Source: Larus michahellis
Lineage: Eukaryota > Chordata > Aves > Charadriiformes > Laridae
NCBI RefSeq assembly: GCF_964199755.1
Contig: NC_133897.1
Location: forward strand, 71,728,661 to 71,792,660
DNA: 64,000 bases
Direction of reading: 5' to 3'
Shown here one piece after another: positions 42,777 through 50,800 of the stretch. How positions within the stretch are numbered: position 1 is the first letter of the stretch; each line of letters opens with the position of its first letter. A program made the position numbers and the translations under genes. The notes beneath the pieces were generated by a model. That model made no database searches, had not been told where the DNA came from, and saw only the letters and a program-made list of their open reading frames with translations.

Positions 42777-43609
42777 CAACGTGCAGGTTCGTGGGCAGTA
42801 CTAACGATAGACATCACTCGTCAAATAGGTTTGCTCTCTGTAGCTTTCAGAGATTATTCTTTTTCCACTGAGGGAAGCTTAATTACAGAGCACGGGTTTT
42901 TGGGTTTTCTTTAACTTGAATTCGGTGGGATCAGAAGTCAGTGCTCTGCTAGTGTTAAAAGACTCCTACAGAAACGTTTCAGATCTTTTAAAAAACTAGA
43001 AATATCCCTGGTGTTTCAGTTTTAAGCTTTGTAAGCAATTGGTTTTGAGGATAGCTTAGTTTGTAAAGCGAACAAATGTTTGCCTTTTTAAACTGTTAGT
43101 TAACAAAGTAATATTTTTAGGAAATCACCATTTTGGTCACAATTCAAGTCCTCCCTTTCCAGGTTTTGTTCTCCCTAGTGTATGGTACGCATCTGGCTTC
43201 ACCACTCGGCGTTACATTGACCATTTGAGGGGTAGCCAAAGATTGTTGAAGCCACTTCAACACTATGATTGTATGTGCTGATGGAAGTACCAGCAATTAA
43301 TTCTGTGCGTTTCTTTTCATTGAAGGGAAGCACGACGGAACTGTAAAAGGCAGAGAGTACTTCCACTGCAAACCACGACACGGTGTCTTTGTTCGTCCTG
43401 GGCGCCTCAGCAAAGCACCAGCTTCCGCAAGGAAATGGAGCAGCACTTCACGGTCTCAGGCATCTTCTGCTCCGGAGAAACGGAAAAGTTCCGTGCTTCA
43501 AGGCTCATCATCCACCCCTAAAGCAGGAGAAGTCCTCTGCCATTCAGGAGATGCAGCGGCTTCTGCTTTTTCTAGGAAACAGGAAAACAGGAAATCTTGG
43601 ATTAACTAA
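1462..43609 (+). CDS. KIF13A: Kinesin-like protein KIF13A, 3' part (29 coding exons; motor domain lies upstream of the window)
   Basis: Kinesin-3 motor protein that moves vesicles and recycling endosomes toward microtubule plus ends; in mammals it binds AP-1 beta-adaptin through its tail. Exons: 1462-1572, 2523-2657, 3842-3972, 5781-5867, 5977-6143, 12000-12210, 16884-17046, 17703-17843, 19484-19633, 20153-20317, 20947-21120, 21662-21813, 21933-22065, 22182-22328, 23320-23358, 24683-24782, 24874-25000, 26014-26069, 27130-27254, 28277-28453, 29688-29780, 31380-31532, 31918-31995, 32498-32545, 32984-33095, 34080-34231, 34783-34887, 41327-42431, 43326-43609. They join in frame to 1,606 codons plus stop, with consensus splice sites throughout except one GC donor. 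The body matches remembered human KIF13A far better than KIF13B (for example [19 protein letters not shown] and VQNVVQ), so it is the A paralogue. Unlike human KIF13A, it ends in a CAP-Gly domain. Exon limits are by eye; alternative exons may be missed. Confidence 0.95.
2523..6143 (+). CDS. KIF13A: KIF13A exons encoding the FHA domain
   Basis: Four exons: 2523-2657, 3842-3972, 5781-5867 and 5977-6143. They encode the forkhead-associated domain, running from [20 protein letters not shown] through [10 protein letters not shown] and [15 protein letters not shown] to the basic [11 protein letters not shown] linker. In KIF13 proteins this domain binds phospho-peptides and partner proteins such as centaurin-alpha1 (shown for KIF13B). 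The linker and the acidic [20 protein letters not shown] segment follow the KIF13A pattern. The only odd point is that the last donor opens a 5.9-kb intron whose start holds a long Z-DNA-prone repeat. Confidence 0.95.
2658..5780 (+). other. KIF13A: KIF13A introns between FHA exons
   Basis: Two introns (2658-3841 and 3973-5780) flank the exon at 3842-3972. No repeat or RNA gene was recognised in them. Several 60-95-codon open frames on both strands have no homology I recognise. Confidence 0.65.
6292..6390. repeat. 99-bp perfect alternating purine-pyrimidine tract (CG/CA/TA mixed)
   Basis: Every base from 6292 to 6390 alternates purine and pyrimidine, mixing CG, CA/TG and TA steps with a CG-rich core (about 6308-6350). 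The alternation breaks at GG (6291-6292) and AA (6390-6391). Such tracts are classical left-handed Z-DNA formers. It is intronic in KIF13A. Confidence 0.95.
6391..6495. repeat. TG/TA-rich minisatellite
   Basis: The motif AATGCATATAAAAAT recurs at 6391, 6443 and 6481, separated by TGTG/TATA spacers of variable length, directly next to the alternating tract. It is a degenerate tandem array, probably length-polymorphic. Confidence 0.85.
12000..17046 (+). CDS. KIF13A: KIF13A exons encoding the coiled-coil stalk
   Basis: Exons 12000-12210 and 16884-17046. The first encodes [20 protein letters not shown] and a Glu/Arg/Gln-rich helix ([20 protein letters not shown]). The second encodes [20 protein letters not shown] and [20 protein letters not shown]. 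These form the stalk coiled coils and lead into the conserved cargo/MAGUK-binding stalk region defined in KIF13B. The DPVQNVVQ stretch differs from the KIF13B equivalent and supports assignment to KIF13A. Confidence 0.95.
12211..16883 (+). other. KIF13A: KIF13A intron (4.7 kb)
   Basis: No recognisable mobile element, RNA gene or exon was seen. It contains scattered A/T runs and short fortuitous open frames on both strands (the longest about 100 codons). Confidence 0.65.
17703..20317 (+). CDS. KIF13A: KIF13A exons: KIF1B-like conserved middle region
   Basis: Exons 17703-17843, 19484-19633 and 20153-20317, all phase 0. Visible landmarks are [58 protein letters not shown] and [20 protein letters not shown], followed by an acidic Ser-rich insert ([15 protein letters not shown]). 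Kinesin-3 proteins share this block after the FHA domain. Its Ser/Glu insert is typical of KIF13A. Confidence 0.95.
17844..19483 (+). other. KIF13A: KIF13A intron
   Basis: 1.6 kb without a recognised element. A purine-rich stretch lies near 18870-18905. Confidence 0.6.
20947..22328 (+). CDS. KIF13A: KIF13A exons: C2-like / conserved kinesin-3 central domain
   Basis: Exons 20947-21120, 21662-21813, 21933-22065 and 22182-22328. They encode [73 protein letters not shown] and [20 protein letters not shown], the strongly conserved central beta-rich part of KIF13 proteins. Nearly every residue agrees with remembered human KIF13A. All splice sites are GT-AG. Confidence 0.95.
22329..24682 (+). other. 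KIF13A: KIF13A introns around the micro-exon
   Basis: Apart from the 39-nt exon, no recognised features. A stretch near 22850-22950 faintly recalls an old CR1-type 3' end (GGGCCACCCAGGGAAG) but is too diverged to call. Confidence 0.55.
23320..23358 (+). CDS. KIF13A: KIF13A 39-nt micro-exon (acidic 13-residue cassette)
   Basis: Encodes [13 protein letters not shown] between the acceptor CTACCAG and donor CAG|GTATTG, phase 0 at both ends, so it can be skipped without a frameshift. It matches the acidic MDSYQ segment of KIF13A/B. It lies alone between introns of about 1.0 and 1.3 kb. Confidence 0.9.
24683..28453 (+). CDS. KIF13A: KIF13A exons: middle region (DUF3694-like) and helical linker
   Basis: Exons 24683-24782, 24874-25000, 26014-26069, 27130-27254 and 28277-28453. 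They encode [80 protein letters not shown], and the block around [20 protein letters not shown]. This matches the conserved central region of KIF13A that precedes the tail. The donor at 24783 is the slightly unusual G|GTCTGA. Residue Trp is split across the junction at 25000/26014. Confidence 0.93.
25001..28276 (+). other. KIF13A: KIF13A introns with homopolymer runs
   Basis: Three introns without recognised mobile elements. A C-run lies at about 25585-25593 and a T-run at about 26706-26720. Confidence 0.6.
29688..31532 (+). CDS. KIF13A: KIF13A exons flanking the CR1 insertion; second exon uses a GC donor
   Basis: Exons 29688-29780 ([31 protein letters not shown]) and 31380-31532 ([44 protein letters not shown]). 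Both are phase 0. The intron between them holds a minus-strand CR1 whose tail starts 7 bp past the donor. The second exon ends ACAG|GCAAGG: the +2 base is C, and no GT donor nearby keeps both the frame and the conserved [12 protein letters not shown] junction, so this is a GC-AG intron. Confidence 0.93.
29788..30570 (-). mobile_element. CR1 LINE, 3' fragment (end of reverse transcriptase ORF plus 3' UTR)
   Basis: On the minus strand a 203-codon open frame (30469-29858) encodes the C-terminal part of the CR1 ORF2 product (landmarks [58 protein letters not shown]). It is followed by the avian CR1 3' UTR ending beside 29788. The element is 5'-truncated, as most CR1 copies are, and lies antisense to KIF13A. 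The frame is unbroken, suggesting a relatively recent copy, but it lacks the endonuclease and most of the RT, so it cannot move by itself. Confidence 0.95.
31533..31534 (+). other. KIF13A: GC 5' splice site (GC-AG intron)
   Basis: The donor reads AG|GCAAGG, the classical strong context for non-canonical GC donors, with acceptor TTGCACAG before 31918. The next GT (31576, after TTCAA) would add 43 nt and shift the frame. Confidence 0.85.
31918..34887 (+). CDS. KIF13A: KIF13A exons: Ser-rich regulatory tail with RRSISTPNV motif
   Basis: Exons 31918-31995, 32498-32545, 32984-33095, 34080-34231 and 34783-34887. The first contains [12 protein letters not shown], a basophilic-kinase and 14-3-3-like site; the corresponding RRSISSPNV of KIF13B is reported as a Par1b/MARK-regulated 14-3-3 site. 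Later exons encode [39 protein letters not shown], the ARPLLSQ-like SRPLLSQE, and [13 protein letters not shown]. The 48-nt exon at 32498 is in phase and could be alternatively used. This tail in mammals is where cargo adaptors bind. Confidence 0.92.
37516..37945 (+). mobile_element. CR1 LINE, 3'-UTR-proximal fragment
   Basis: Sense-strand CR1 sequence from GGCTACAAAGATGATTAGGG through [16 protein letters not shown]-like coding, then the GGGGTTGGACTAGGTGATCT 3' UTR, ending near GATTCTGTG. Frameshifts and small deletions show it is a dead copy. Confidence 0.92.
39645..41045 (+). mobile_element. CR1 LINE, internal reverse-transcriptase fragment
   Basis: Contains the finger and palm parts of the CR1 reverse transcriptase: [13 protein letters not shown], then [30 protein letters not shown] and the catalytic-site LADD motif. 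A 171-codon frame (40192-40707) is still open, but stops and frameshifts occur before and after. The upstream 39645-39960 part corresponds to the thumb-distal region preceding the RT core in degenerate form. The 3' tail is missing; the element breaks off near 41045, shortly before the long KIF13A tail exon. Confidence 0.88.
41327..42431 (+). CDS. KIF13A: KIF13A long tail exon ending in the first half of a CAP-Gly domain
   Basis: A 1,105-nt exon (acceptor TTTGCAG). The N-terminal two thirds match the human KIF13A tail: [59 protein letters not shown], then [19 protein letters not shown]. The last part (from about 42308) encodes [38 protein letters not shown], which is the N-terminal half of a CAP-Gly domain. 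The exon ends LG with donor G|GTAAGG, phase 1. Retention of the following intron would add 12 residues and stop at 42467-42469, cutting the CAP-Gly in half. Confidence 0.93.
42432..43325 (+). other. KIF13A: Last KIF13A intron, with 30-nt poly-T
   Basis: Splits the CAP-Gly domain. It contains an uninterrupted T run at 42744-42773, probably length-unstable. Nothing else recognised. Confidence 0.8.
43326..43609 (+). CDS. KIF13A: KIF13A terminal exon: second half of CAP-Gly domain and ENRKSW C-terminus
   Basis: After acceptor CATTGAAG the exon joins in frame to give [29 protein letters not shown], completing a CAP-Gly fold (microtubule/EB tail-binding module). A basic Ser-rich stretch follows, and the end is QENRKSWIN with stop TAA at 43607-43609. 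KIF13B ends in a near-identical ENRKSW motif after its CAP-Gly, so these are homologous tails. The usual GKNDG signature reads GKHDG here. Coordinates follow from phase agreement (2 + 94 codons) and a good polypyrimidine tract. Confidence 0.93.
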
Positions 43610-44860
43610 ACTGCAGTATTTTTGCACTTACTACACGCATCACTGTGTAGAAAACTTTTATGGATTTTTTGAAGCTATTGAACATTTTAATCTGTCCATA
43701 CGGAATGTGTATTCTCTAGAGTCCTTGACTTAATTCTCTAATTTTTTATAAATAATATATATATTATATATATATATGAATGTGTATCTATAGTTTGTCT
43801 GCCAGTGAGCAGATATGGCTGCACACTAAAATACAGTTAAAGCTGATCTGTAGATAACTGAGGTACTGGACTATTTGCTACGCAACAACTTGGGAGATAT
43901 ATTTTAAACAACAAAAAATATTTTATTGTGGGAAAAAACAGGATGTAAATCCGTATTTGGAAAAAAAAAAAAAAGAGCTACGGTTTGCTGTTCTTAATTA
44001 CCAAAGAACTTGTTTTCAACTGACACATTTGCTGTTTATATCTTTCTATTGTAAATGTTTTAACTGATAACTTGGTGCCATGTTTCTTTTAGTCACTGGG
44101 CACCGTGCAGCCTTATGTTCCGTGTTTAAGCACACTGAAATATCCAACTGCTTCGTATATTTTGTCTTCCTAGAGGCCTGCCACTGTGCTGACTTGGCGT
44201 TAGATTGAAATGACTAACAATGCCTGAAGCTATATGTCTGGCAGTTCGTAGGTTAACAGAAGCCAGCCGGGCAGTTTGACTGCAGAACCAGTATTACTGC
44301 AAGGGTGTGAGAGGACGACGTTTTTTTTTGGGGGGGGGGGGAGGGTGTTGGGTTTTTTGGGTGTTGCCAGGGGGAGATGGGGAAACAAAGAAGCGGTAAA
44401 TGGATCATGACTGCAAACTTTGCACTTGTTACTTGCTGGTTATTATCAAGATGAAATAGAACCTGCTAAAGTAATTTTAATCTGTAAAGTTTATTTTAAT
44501 AACGGGAATGATGGAGGGATTTGTGTCTGGTGCTCATGAATTCCGAAGAAGGTTGTTCCATGTGTAGATACTGTAGATGCCTGTACAAGCGTTCTGGACA
44601 TTTGTAAAGTAACACGGTAAAAAATGAGTGAAGTGAATGGCCTGCTGTATCTGTTCTTCTTTGTTTCCTAGCAAGTGAATGATTGCGATACCTGGGACCT
44701 TACTGAAAAGCTGCTGTTCTTTCTTTGATTGTTGTGTACAGTGAGCGGACTCTCGTATTTTACTATTTACTGTAAAGAACTGTAATTTATATACTGCCAT
44801 ACTGTATTTAATTGGTACAGACCTATTGTGTGTTAGAATACAGACTGTTTACTTGGGATT
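43610..44860 (+). other. KIF13A: Probable KIF13A 3' UTR
   Basis: AT-rich sequence after the stop with an AT dinucleotide patch (43745-43778), an A-run (43961-43974), and a T10/G12 patch near 44321-44342. I found no canonical AATAAA; a variant AATACA at 44837-44842 before an A-rich tract could serve. The 3' boundary is therefore a guess. Confidence 0.45.
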
Positions 44861-47270
44861 TAAAAAAAAAAAAAAAACCACCACAACCGTTTTGCTTGTA
44901 TTTGGTACAACAACGAGATTTCATGGTCAAATAGTAAGCTGTTTCTAGCTGACGGTGCACAGATGCAAAGTACTTTGTAAAAATACTGAAGGAAAATACG
45001 ATTGGAGTGGAAGACTGGATGGTATTCACCCGTTTTAGCACTGACTGGTTCATGCAGCGTGAAGAGGAGAAGAGCAGCCCCTGTGGATACACCTTCCCCC
45101 GCCGCTGCTTTCCCCGTCCTTCGCAGGAGGGGGAGCGGAGCTGGGGAGCTCCTGCCAGAGAGAATGGTGTTCTGTGGGTCAAGGGGAGACGGGTCAAGTT
45201 CCTGGAAGAGCGACAAGGCGGATTCATTGCTAAATATGTAAATGCCTCAGCTGCGTACAACACAGTTGGCAGCTGGGAGGGAAATGCGCTGGGGGGGGAG
45301 CACGAGCCAGGGGTGCGAAGTTCACTGTACTTGCCCTTGATGTAGCTTTTGGCTCCTCTGAGACAGCATTCTTGCCTGTTAATTGATTTTGGCGAAGTTA
45401 ATATCTTCGCAGAACATTTCATAGTTCTGGTGTCCACCTAGAGTTGCTCTCGCTGCATTAATGATACTGCTGCTGGAAGAGATTACTATAATAGAAAAAA
45501 ATGCTTTATGCAGAAGTATTTTATCAGGCACAAATGACTCTAGCACACTGCCAGGTACCTACACCCAACACCACAGTCTTCAAGTTAATTTTAGATGTCA
45601 CTTTTTTCTAAAAACCATTATGCAGATTATACGCACGCATATGTCTGTGTATCCATGCGCATTTGCATAAATGTATTTGTCCGACGCCACCGCAAACAAT
45701 TTTGAAACTGATGTGGCCATTTTCTTATGGCAAAGATTCAGTATTTACACCAGGTTAGCATCAGCTGAACTTAGGGTCTACAATCTAGACATGCTGGAGG
45801 AACCTAAACAAGCCAACCTAGTTTTGTGCTCTACACACTTTGCATAACCTGTGCCGTCTTGACTTCTGTTATTACTGAAAGACCTGTACTTTCGCAAACC
45901 TCACATGTTAACATGCCCTGCCCTGGGTTAATTTAAAGTCAGGAGCAAATTGTCTCATGAGCGTGATGAGGTAATGTGGAAATGCAAGCATTTTAGTTGA
46001 TGTGCTCCTCAAATTCTGGTACCTAAACACAGAAGCAGGTTTTCCATTAGTAATGTTAGACTAGTAGTTTGCTGTGTTGAACTTTGTAATGGGTGGAATA
46101 ACGTGGTGATGGTCCAACTGCAAATTGCTTTGTTTTTTTTAAATGTTACCTTAACCAGCATCTGAAATACGCCGCCTAATAAGCACGATGTACAATCCAT
46201 ACTAAAACCTCAATTTAAAAAAAAAAACAACCCCGGTCATAATACCGAATAACGTAGGGCAGAGCCAATCCCTCATTTGTCGGAGCTGCCAGAACAAACC
46301 TGTTGTCTCGGTGGTTTTCCCAGTCTAGATGGGATTTACATGATTTTGACCATCGGGATAGTTACGGTGTTGGAGGAGATGATGCTGGCCTTTATCTTCT
46401 TTTCTGAATTTATTGTGTGTTGTTTTTTCAAGTGTACATGCATTTATGGAGATTTGGCCAGAGTGCTTGGAGAACAGCCAGTAGAGTCCAGCAAGCAAAA
46501 GCCGAGCGTTTAATCAGTGCTGCTGGCGCTCTCGAATCTTCCCCCACAAAAGACTTCATGTTTGTAGCTGGAGGCAGAATATTATATGCTGTTATGATGT
46601 AAGTAGCAAGAAGCGCTGTGAAGCAGTGAAATGAAGAAAACCTGGGCTGCAAGGCCATGGGAGCAACATCTGGGTATTCTTCACACCCTGCCTTCCTGTC
46701 GCTCCCTGTGCCCGTACCCAGGGGCCGGGTCAGAGGTCGGAGCTGCTCCCTGGGCTGGTGAGAGGGTGGTGGACTTCGTTTTTTCACTGTGAGGGCGGTG
46801 AGACACTGGAACAGGTTGCCCAGGGAAGCTGTGGATGCCCCATCCCTGGAGGTGTTCAAGGCCAGGCTGGATGGGGCTCTGAGCAGCCTGGTCTAGTGGG
46901 AGGTGTCCCTGCCCATGGCAGGGGGTTGGAACTAGGTGATCTTTAAGGTCCCTTCCAACCCAAACCATTCTGTGATTCTATGACTTAAAAGAGCACTTCA
47001 TGGAGCATGGTGGGACGTGCCTTTCAGCCTTTCCCAAGGCTGGGTGCGTGTTTTGGGGTCCTTGTAATCTGCTGAGCTGGTAATTTGCAGAATTCATGGG
47101 GGGGGGGGGGGGGAGTGAAATCTCAGCTTGACTGAAAAGGGTTGAAGAGATTGAAAGTTGCTGGGGAAGGGTGGAGAGGAAGAGGCCGGGATGAAAGCGG
47201 CTGCTGTCTTTTTTTCTGCGGAAAAACAAGCTAAAAAGAGCCTTCCTCGTTAAAAAGAAAAAAAAAAAAA
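44861..47270. other. KIF13A-SIRT5 intergenic region
   Basis: Contains a CR1 tail (46779-46983), a G16 run (47098-47113) and an A19 run (47258-47276) directly before the SIRT5 CpG island. Overlapping open frames at 44823-45437 and 45007-45345 lack family resemblance and are not called. Confidence 0.65.
46779..46983 (+). mobile_element. CR1 LINE 3' end
   Basis: About 205 bp: TTCACTGTGAGGGCGGTGAG, the [20 protein letters not shown]-type coding end, the stop region, then the full 3' UTR ending CATTCTGTGATTCTATGA. It is heavily 5'-truncated, and the well-preserved tail shows the insertion's 3' edge at about 46983. Confidence 0.95.
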
Positions 47271-47660
47271 AAAAAAGCGATCTGTCCCTGTTGCCTCAGC
47301 ATCGCAGCCTTACGGGCGGGACCTTAACGGGGACAGGCGAGACAGGGGCGGAGCGGAGCCGAGCCGAGGGTCCGCCCCGCAAACCCCGGAGGCGGGACGT
47401 GGGGAGCCGCACGCCTCGGCCTCGGCGCGGCGGAGCCACCGGCTACCGGTAAATTGCCCCCGGCGGGACGCGAACCCGCGGCCTCCGGGGAACCGCGCCG
47501 GAGGACGGAGCCCCGCCGAGGGGGAGGCGGCGGCGGCCGCCGCCGCCTCCCCCTCGGCGGGGCTCCGTCCTCCGGCGCGGTTCCCCTTCGCCCTTCTGCA
47601 GGCGGGCGGCTGCACGTAGGCTGGGTGGCAGCTTCGAGATGTGTTTTGCAGCGCTGAGGT
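47270..47660 (+). promoter_or_regulatory. SIRT5: CpG-island promoter of SIRT5
   Basis: Abrupt rise in G+C and CpG density after an A-run, with GC-box-like GGGGCGGAG (47345-47353) and GGGCGGGACC. A likely non-coding first exon ends at 47448 with donor ACCG|GTAAAT. The SIRT5 coding exon begins 300 bp downstream. The island contains the 100-bp palindrome. Transcription start and first exon are inferred, not proven. Confidence 0.7.
47487..47586. repeat. Perfect 100-bp palindrome (two 50-bp arms, no spacer)
   Basis: I paired every base outward from the centre between 47536 and 47537: all 50 pairs are complementary, from the GC core (GCGGCCGC at 47533-47540) to GGGG (47487-47490) with CCCC (47583-47586). 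The next pair, C47486 with T47587, fails. The sequence is about 84% G+C. It can form a long cruciform or RNA hairpin. Either a real feature of the SIRT5 promoter island or a fold-back sequencing/assembly artefact. Confidence 0.98.
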
Positions 47661-47777
47661 TGATTGGGGGGGGGGGAATTAAAGGTACAGGGGGGTAAGA
47701 AAAAAAAAAAATATATATTTATACCTGTTTTGTTTTTTTTTTCCTTTGTTTCTTCGCAGGTCGAGTGTTTCCGAGGG

Positions 47778-47892
47778 ATGCCGATGAGTCTCCTGCGATT
47801 GACGGCGAGGAGGTTGGTTTCCCCAGCGTGTCTTCGGGCTGCGGCTTCGAGGAAACACAAGTTGTCCTTGGAAATGGCTCGTCCTAGTTCAA
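47778..47892 (+). CDS. SIRT5: SIRT5 first coding exon (mitochondrial presequence)
   Basis: The exon starts at 47760 after TTCTTCGCAG, so 18 nt of 5' UTR precede ATG 47778. It encodes [20 protein letters not shown] followed by a basic stretch and EMARPSS, and ends A|GTAAGG in phase 1. MARPSS and the following MADF match the human protein exactly, while the presequence itself is diverged, as expected for targeting peptides. Confidence 0.93.
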
Positions 47893-50800
47893 GTAAGGCA
47901 TCTGTTAATTTGCTTTAGCGTCCTCCGCAGGTCTTTTTTTTTTTTTTAAGCTAGATGTGAAATTCCAGGAGGTTTCGTGTCGTAGGTGAGATCTATAGTT
48001 TAATTCAAAACATTTAGAAGAGCGTGGAGTTGATTTACTTTTTTTCCCCTAGCTGCTAAAATTTATCTTCTCTCTCTGTATTCTGTATATTTCCAAAAAC
48101 CCTCGCGTAGTTGCAGTCAGCGTGATTGCCTGGTGGCGCATTTTTAGCACTTGTATTTAGTATTTAATGCTAGTTAATTGCATTTCCTTTTCATACTCCT
48201 AATGGGTAATAAAACTCACTCCTTATTTCTTTGTACAAGAATTACGGAGGGCCTCGAGCGTTTGCAACGATGCAGGAGCAGGGTTTTGGATAGCCCCAGG
48301 CGCCCTGTTCAGTCTAATAGCAAATATCTTCTTTTTTGTTTGTTTGGGGGGTTCTGCGGTTTGTGTTGTTTCTTTTGGTTTTTTTTTTTCAATTCGAGGA
48401 TGTGCTTTAACTTGAAAACTGGGCACAGAACTTCACGGGTATGACGGCAAAACCCCGAACAGTTGGGTAGCCAGGGTGCACTTGCTTTTTCTGCTGCCTT
48501 GAGCATCAGCATTGGGCCTCTGTCGGAGCCTGGAGACTGGACTAGGGGGGCTTTTGGCCTCATCTTTACATGTTCCGGGGCTGTTGAGGTTTGGTTTGCA
48601 ACAGCCGGTGTCAGAATCGTAGTGTTCTCTGCCTAGTTCTACGGCTCTTGTGCTATGGGTCTTGGGGCTTCTCCAGTGTGGGTCTTGGGGTTTCTCCAGC
48701 TACTGTCTCTCCTTATAAAAATTTACCTGCCTTTGGTTGGAAAAAAACACAACAAAACACAAACAAACAAACACCCAGTAAAATGCAAAGACTGGGGCTG
48801 TGATCAGCAGGTCAGATTTCACCTGGAGGCCAGTCAGTGGTGACGGTGTACTGTAAGAGTCAATAGAGGGGCCAAAATTGTTTCACACCTTCATTAATGG
48901 TCTGGATGATGGGGCAGAGTGTACCCTTGGCAAGTTTCTAGATGACACAAAGCTGGGAGGAATGGCTGATACGCCAGAGGGTCATGCTGCCAACCAGAGA
49001 GACCTTGACAGACTGGGGACGTGGGCTTATAGGAACTTCACGAAGTTCAGCAAATGGAAATGTCAAGTCCTGCCCCTGGGGAGGAATAGCCCCATGCACC
49101 GGGACAGGCCGGGACTGAACAGCAGGAAAGGCCCTGAGGGTCCTGGTGGACACCAGTTTGACCATGAGCCAGCCATGAGCCCTTGTGGCAAAGAAGGCTG
49201 GTGGTTGCCCTGGGCTGCACTCGGCAGAGCGTCTCCAGCAGATGGAGGGAGGTGATCCTTCCCCTCTGCTCAGCAGTGCTGAGACACACCTGGAATGCTG
49301 GGTCTGGTCTGAGCTCCCCATTACAAGAGAGATACGGACTTACTGGAGAGAGTCCAGCGAAGGGCCACAAAGATGATAAATGGCTTGGAGCATCTGACGT
49401 GTGAGGAGAGGCTGAAAGAGCCGGGGTTGCTCAGCCTGGAGGAGACCAGGCTCTGGGGCATCTTATCAATGGGTAAAAACACCTGATGGGAGGGAATGAA
49501 GACAAGGTGGACCCAAATTAAAGCACACGAGATTCCATCTGAACACAAGAAAAACCTTTTTACTGTGAGGATGGTCAAACACTAGAATGGGTTGTGCAGA
49601 GAGGCGTGGGAGAGTCTCCATCCTTGGAGATACTCAAAAGCCACCTGACTGGACACGGTCTTGGACAATCTGCTCCTGCTGACGCTGCTTGAGCAGGGGG
49701 TTTGGACTAGCCAATATCCAGACGTCCCTTCCCACCTCAGCCATTCTGTGATTCTAAAATATGTTGCTTTAAAATTAGTATCTGAGGTAAACTGGAAGAG
49801 AATTTTTTTTGTCTCTCTGTAGCTGACCTGTTCCTTTTTAATCTTGTTTTGACTCTTAGAAAAGCACGAAGGAAATCTCCTGTCTTTTTCCCAAGTTACT
49901 TTACCGTGCAGGGAAAAATGGAGGGAATATACATTCAAAAATAGAAAATACAACTGCAAACCTAAAAAATGGGCAAGATGCCTCTGGAGGAAATGCGTTT
50001 TCTCAAATTACCTTAATTTTGAAGGCGATACTTTGTAACAAAGCATAAATCTTTTTCATCTCTGCATCTTACCTTACAATTAGAAAGCAAACTGCTCCTG
50101 GGTGGTGGTGGCAACTGTTATCAAGGTAGCATCTGGTGTGGGGTTTTAGCTTAAGGCTCTGTCTTTCACATACTGAGTGTATTCATAGTTTAACACGTTA
50201 CCCCACTGGGCTTGCTCATGTGTATTTTTGAGGATCTCCAGGAATTGCCCTTCAAATTCCAATATACGGAAACTCAGAAAAAAATTGGTATTCTGATACT
50301 GAAGTTATGGGAGGCGTATGTGGAAGCCCTAAGTCCGCCAGCACTGTCTGTCTGGCCTCTTATGTCAAAGCGTAAGTGTTTGAAGAGCTGTCCGGTTTTC
50401 CTCCCCACACGTAGATATGGCTGATTTTCGAGAAGTGTTTGCCAAGGCGAAGCATATAGCCATTATCACAGGAGCCGGTGTCAGTGCGGAGAGCGGAGTT
50501 CCCACCTTCAGAGGGGCTGGAGGCTTCTGGAGAAAGTGGCAAGCCCAGGTAGGCACACAGGTGGTGGCACATGTCTGCCCTTCTCTGTTCATCAGGTAGG
50601 TGAGCGTGAAGGGTCAGAAGAAGCCGGGAAGAAGCTTCCACCTTCGAGGGTGGAAGTGTGCCGGTGGTGGTTTGGTGGGGATGGAGCTCTCCCTGCAGCT
50701 CCCCCCGTCCCCTGGGGGGCTGCTTTGGGCGGCTGCAACTGCTTTTCTGTCTTTGGTTTACCAGTTTTTTGGGAAAAACAATGTTCTTGCAGACAGCTCT

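Noticed and set aside
1462-43609. Assignment of the kinesin to KIF13B because of its CAP-Gly tail
   Set aside because: FHA, stalk, middle and Ser-rich tail blocks all follow the KIF13A pattern; only the terminal domain is KIF13B-like.
44823-45437. 204-codon minus-strand and 112-codon plus-strand open frames after KIF13A
   Set aside because: They overlap each other on opposite strands, run into the A-rich tract and resemble nothing known.
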